From positions 60,052 through 96,840 of the forward strand of contig CAJTMZ010000002.1 in NCBI GenBank assembly GCA_910577445.1: 36,789 nt of DNA. Reading direction: 5' to 3'. This document shows positions 33,961 through 36,789 of the stretch, one piece after another; the first letter of the stretch is position 1, and every line of letters begins with the position of its first letter. The DNA comes from an uncultured Lachnospiraceae bacterium. Its GTDB lineage: Bacteria; Bacillota; Clostridia; Lachnospirales; Lachnospiraceae. The notes beneath the pieces were generated by a model. The model did not search any database and had not been told where the DNA came from. It saw nothing but the letters and a program-made list of their open reading frames with translations. Made by a program: the position numbers and the translations under genes.

Positions 33961-34569
33961 ATGGTGAATAAGACGGAAAGGAATCGCATTTATACATTTT
34001 GGCTTTATTTGTTTTTTGCCAGTTTCCTGTTGGGCGTGATTGTGATGAACATGGGAAACGAGGCGCTGCTTTCGGAAGACGGGATTTTCAGCGCGGCGTC
34101 GATTAACAGGCTGAAATATATTGAGATTGATAACGGCCGGTTCCTTCAGTATGTGTTAAAGCACAGGCTGGGAGAGGGCATAGCGCTGGTATTACTGTCC
34201 ACCACGGGTCTGGGGGCCGTGTCGGTTTACATTTTCATTCTCTGGCAGGGGCTTCTGACGGGTATGACGATTACGGCAGCCATTATCCGGTTCGGGATAC
34301 GCGGATTTCTGCTCTTACTGGGGGGAATGTTTCCCCATCAACTGCTCCTTGTACCGGCGGAAATCATGCTTTTAGGGTGGTGCTATGAAAGCTGTGGAAA
34401 AGGGCGTTTTCCGGAAAGCTATGTGAGCTCATATACAGGCAGTAAAAAGCAGCGGTTCTTACGTCAGGGGATTATGCTTTTATGGATAAGCATTGTGATT
34501 TTAATCGGCTGTATTCTGGAAAGCTATGTGAATCCGATTCTGATTTCGGATGTTGTGAAAATTTTTTAA
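33961..34569 (+). CDS. spoIIM: Stage II sporulation protein M
   Basis: SpoIIM, with SpoIID and SpoIIP, thins septal peptidoglycan so that the mother cell can engulf the forespore. The 202-residue protein has about five membrane helices, starting with FWLYLFFASFLLGVIVMNMG, and the conserved central GLLTGMTITAA and GMFPHQLLLVPAEIM motifs, the latter being the family hallmark. The ribosome site is poor (AAGGCGG close to the ATG). Its place beside a XerD-like gene is common in Clostridia. No mother-cell sigma-E promoter could be identified with confidence. Confidence 0.93.
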   Translation: MVNKTERNRIYTFWLYLFFASFLLGVIVMNMGNEALLSEDGIFSAASINRLKYIEIDNGRFLQYVLKHRLGEGIALVLLSTTGLGAVSVYIFILWQGLLTGMTITAAIIRFGIRGFLLLLGGMFPHQLLLVPAEIMLLGWCYESCGKGRFPESYVSSYTGSKKQRFLRQGIMLLWISIVILIGCILESYVNPILISDVVKIF

Positions 34570-34603
34570 TGAAATTTTAAAGGTTCCCCTATACTGCCGC
34601 GGA

Positions 34604-34632
34604 TTGACTTTGCCGGATTCCTTAAATATAAT
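34604..34632 (+). promoter_or_regulatory. Near-consensus promoter of the XerD-like gene
   Basis: TTGACT (34604-34609) and TATAAT (34627-34632) are exactly 17 bases apart, 30 bases before the start codon. It shows the gene has a vegetative promoter independent of spoIIM. Confidence 0.85.
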
Positions 34633-34662
34633 AAGTTTATTCTGACGGACGGGAGCTTATAG

Positions 34663-35478
34663 ATGGAATCAAATATTGACGGCTTTATCACCTACCTTCG
34701 CAATACGAAAAAAATCTCCGAAAATACGGAAATGTCCTATCGTGGGGATTTGATGAAAGCAAAGCGCTACATGGAGGAACAGGGTATCAGGGACGTGAAA
34801 AAAATCACGTCGACGAACTTAAATTCCTACATTCTTCATCTTGAAAAAAATAAATTTTCAACGGCAACGATTTCCAGAAATATCGCGTCGCTGAAAGCTT
34901 TTTATTCCTATTTATATAAAGAGAATATCGTAAGGGAAAACGCGGCGGAAACTCTCCGCGCGCCTAAAATAGAAAGAAAGGCGCCTGAGATTCTTTCCGT
35001 GGAGGAGACGGAAAGGCTCATGGAGCAGCCTCTTGGAGACAACATTAAGGAAATCAGGGATAAGGCCATGCTGGAGCTTTTATACGCCACAGGAATCAGG
35101 GTCACGGAGCTTGTCAGCCTGAAAGCAGACGACTTAAATCTGAAAATGGGGTATATAGTCTGCAGGGACGGGGAAAGAGAACGTGTGATTCCCTTTGGAG
35201 AACGGGCCGGGGAGGCTCTTGCCCGTTATCTTGGCGAAGCCCGTGAAAAAATGACGTCCGCCGCGGAGACGGAATATTTGTTTGTCAACTGTTCGGGACA
35301 GGCTATGAGCCGTCAGGGTTTTTGGAAGCTGGTCAAGCTTTATGCGGGAAAGGCGAATATTACAAAAGATATTACGCCTCAGACTCTGAGAAATTCTTTT
35401 GTGGCCCATTTGCTGGAAAACGGAGCGGACTGGCAGACGGTGCTGTGCAGGTATAAAGGATACAGCCCGAGGATATGA
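34663..35478 (+). CDS. XerD-like tyrosine recombinase lacking most catalytic residues
   Basis: A 271-residue protein clearly of the XerC/XerD family: SAM-like core-binding N-terminal domain (SENTEMSYRGDL, then SRNIASLKAFYSYLY), then the catalytic domain with Arg146 in ATGIRVTEL. However, the beta-hairpin that normally carries the active Lys (GKGxKER) reads RDGERER, the HxxR His is Gln240 (TPQTLRNS, Arg243 kept), the GHS His is Tyr267, and the protein ends at 271 before the nucleophilic Tyr. A normal XerD has about 295 residues. No frame after the stop restores the missing end. It has a near-consensus promoter, GGGAG ribosome site and terminator. It may be a non-cleaving DNA-binding paralogue or a decaying gene; the true XerD would lie elsewhere. 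Confidence 0.88.
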   Translation: MESNIDGFITYLRNTKKISENTEMSYRGDLMKAKRYMEEQGIRDVKKITSTNLNSYILHLEKNKFSTATISRNIASLKAFYSYLYKENIVRENAAETLRAPKIERKAPEILSVEETERLMEQPLGDNIKEIRDKAMLELLYATGIRVTELVSLKADDLNLKMGYIVCRDGERERVIPFGERAGEALARYLGEAREKMTSAAETEYLFVNCSGQAMSRQGFWKLVKLYAGKANITKDITPQTLRNSFVAHLLENGADWQTVLCRYKGYSPRI

Positions 35479-35507
35479 GGCGGGGGCAGGAAAGGAATGG
35501 AATAGAC

Positions 35508-35543
35508 AAAAAAGCCGGTCCATGAAAGGCGCCGGCTTTTTTT
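35508..35543. terminator. Bidirectional terminator between the convergent genes
   Basis: AAAAAAGCCGG and CCGGCTTTTTT form a perfect 11-bp stem with A- and T-runs at both ends, so it can stop transcription from both the XerD-like gene and aroF. Confidence 0.92.
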
Positions 35544-35547
35544 GAAC

Positions 35548-35580
35548 GGACGGGAGACATTGTTTTTGCCCGTTCTTTTA
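35548..35580 (+). terminator. Secondary hairpin with T-tract
   Basis: GGACGGG pairs with CCCGTTC (one G-T) around a 14-base loop, followed by TTTTA. It may act as a backup for the + strand. Confidence 0.45.
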
Positions 35581-35624
35581 TTAGATTATTTTCTGCCTCC
35601 CTCAGCCAGGTTTATCAGGCGGAT

Positions 35625-36653
35625 TTATTCGTATTCCGCGATATCATAAATCAGTTTTTCGGAAGCTTCCCAGCCAAGGCAGGGGTCGGTGATGGATTTG
35701 CCGTAAACGCCGCCGCCGATTTTCTGGCAGCCTTCCTCGATGTAGCTTTCAATCATAACGCCCTTTACAAGGCTGTGGATATCCGGGTTTAGCTTGCGGC
35801 TGTGCATCACTTCTTTTACAATACGGATTTGCTGTTCATACTGTTTGTTGGAATTGCTGTGGTTGGTATCAATTACGGCAGCCGGGTTCTTTAAGTCTCT
35901 CTCGTTGTAAAGCTCAAGAAGCAGATTCAAATCTTCATAGTGGTAATTGGGAAGATTTCCGCCATGCTTGTTGGTGGCCCCTCTTAGAACCGTATGAGCC
36001 AAATCGTTTCCGTTGGTTTTGGATTCCCAGCCTCTGTAAATGAAAGAGTGGGGATGCTGGGCCGCATAGACGGAGTTTAACATAACCGTTAAGTTGCCGC
36101 TGGTGGGATTTTTCATTCCGGCGGGAACGTCGAAGCCGCTGGCCACAATTCTGTGCTGCTGGTCCTCCACGGAGCGCGCGCCGATGGCCACATAGGATAA
36201 AATATCTGATACATAGCCCCAGTTGTCGGGATAAAGCATTTCGTCCGCGGCGGTAAGGCCGGATTCCTCGATGGCTCTGATGTGCATTTTCCGCATGGCG
36301 ATAAGGCCCGTCAGAAAATCCGCCTCCTGCTCGGGATTGGGCTGATGGACGATTCCTTTATAGCCTTCTCCTGTAGTGCGGGGTTTATTGGTGTAAATGC
36401 GGGGAATCAGTATCAGCCTGTCCTTTACCTTTTCACTTAGCTTTGCAAGTCTGGAAACATAGTCGCAGACGGCTTCCTCATTGTCCGCGGAGCAGGGCCC
36501 GATAATTACAAGGAATTTCCGGCTTTTCCCCGTGATAACGTCGCGTATTTGCGCATCTCTTTCTTCCTTCAGCTTAATCAGCTTCGGCGGAACGGGATGC
36601 AGTGTTCTTATTTTTTCCGGTGTCGGAAGTAATTTCGTTAATTCAATTGGCAT
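35625..36653 (-). CDS. aroF: 3-deoxy-7-phosphoheptulonate synthase, type I (AroFGH family)
   Basis: This enzyme condenses phosphoenolpyruvate and erythrose-4-phosphate, the first step of the shikimate pathway. The 342-residue protein aligns with the E. coli AroG type: IGPCSADN (metal ligand Cys54), RIYTNKPRTT, IGARSVEDQQHR, DTNHSNSNKQ (His265), MIESYIEEG (Glu302) and GKSITDPCLGWE (Asp323). The N-terminal extension used for aromatic amino acid feedback is present. AAGGAGGA precedes the ATG on the - strand. It is a single gene with its own promoter. The exact isozyme letter is a convention; the sensing amino acid cannot be read from the sequence. Confidence 0.95.
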   Translation of the reverse strand: MPIELTKLLPTPEKIRTLHPVPPKLIKLKEERDAQIRDVITGKSRKFLVIIGPCSADNEEAVCDYVSRLAKLSEKVKDRLILIPRIYTNKPRTTGEGYKGIVHQPNPEQEADFLTGLIAMRKMHIRAIEESGLTAADEMLYPDNWGYVSDILSYVAIGARSVEDQQHRIVASGFDVPAGMKNPTSGNLTVMLNSVYAAQHPHSFIYRGWESKTNGNDLAHTVLRGATNKHGGNLPNYHYEDLNLLLELYNERDLKNPAAVIDTNHSNSNKQYEQQIRIVKEVMHSRKLNPDIHSLVKGVMIESYIEEGCQKIGGGVYGKSITDPCLGWEASEKLIYDIAEYE

Positions 36654-36685
36654 ATTGCGGTCCTCCTTGGTTGATAACCCTGTAC

Positions 36686-36714
36686 ATTATAATATAGGGG
36701 AAGTGCAAGTGCAA
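36686..36714 (-). promoter_or_regulatory. Promoter of the DAHP synthase gene
   Basis: On the - strand, TTGCAC (36709-36714) and TATAAT (36686-36691) are 17 bases apart, 33 bases before the start codon. A second TTGCAC lies six bases further in. Confidence 0.8.
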
Positions 36715-36789
36715 GAAAAAGTATCCCGGAAAGTCCAAGTTCCCACGGAAATCAATTTTCAGATTCCGGTGAGAGTATGCAGGGTCAGA

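Noticed and set aside
34663..35478. XerD-like gene as the integrase of a mobile element
   Set aside because: No other mobile genes, attachment repeats or composition change surround it, and its active site is incomplete.

Overview
The window looks like chromosome from a spore-forming Clostridia, most likely Lachnospiraceae. The evidence is a Gram-positive PolC replicase, RqcH, RemA, RNase Y, sporulation genes (spoIIM, a CotF-like coat gene pair, a Spo0A DNA-binding-domain protein), AGGAGG ribosome binding sites, TTGACA/TATAAT promoters and moderate G+C. Almost all genes are on the + strand; only the sensor kinase (17572-19311) and the DAHP synthase (35625-36653) are on the - strand. I found no tRNA, rRNA, CRISPR array, IS element or prophage.

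Layout. 1-1071: an A+T-rich accessory pair, one partial small protein and a DUF1828/DUF1829-type protein, of unknown function. 1158-8862: ispG (isoprenoid synthesis), polC (replication), an S66 peptidase and a YitT-type membrane protein. 8926-13594: a short protein with only the Spo0A DNA-binding domain, glycogen synthase, a SpoVB/MATE-type flippase-like protein with a long charged tail, and two small coat-like genes. 13864-20118: a carbohydrate uptake cassette of two ABC permeases and a binding lipoprotein, converging on a YesM-type histidine kinase whose AraC-type response regulator is divergently transcribed. No ATPase gene is present, so a shared one elsewhere is presumed.

20237-26749: housekeeping block of rqcH (ribosome rescue), then yicC-type RNase, remA, gmk and rpoZ, a terminator, then rimO, pgsA and a CinA-type amidohydrolase. 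26820-30035: a Tyr/Asp/Gly-rich anchored protein, a gene-free stretch, then recA-recX behind an SOS promoter with two LexA boxes and a structured leader. 30175-36653: rny, an aspartate aminotransferase, a Nudix ADP-ribose pyrophosphatase, spoIIM, a XerD-like protein lacking most catalytic residues, and the convergent DAHP synthase.

Most of the window is ordinary core genome. The points most worth a second look are the catalytically degenerate XerD-like protein, the recA leader with a 24-nt repeat exactly 100 nt apart that could form alternative hairpins, the receiver-less Spo0A-like protein, the self-complementary ribosome binding site of rny, and the A+T-rich pair at the left edge. I did not find a clear new multi-gene system.
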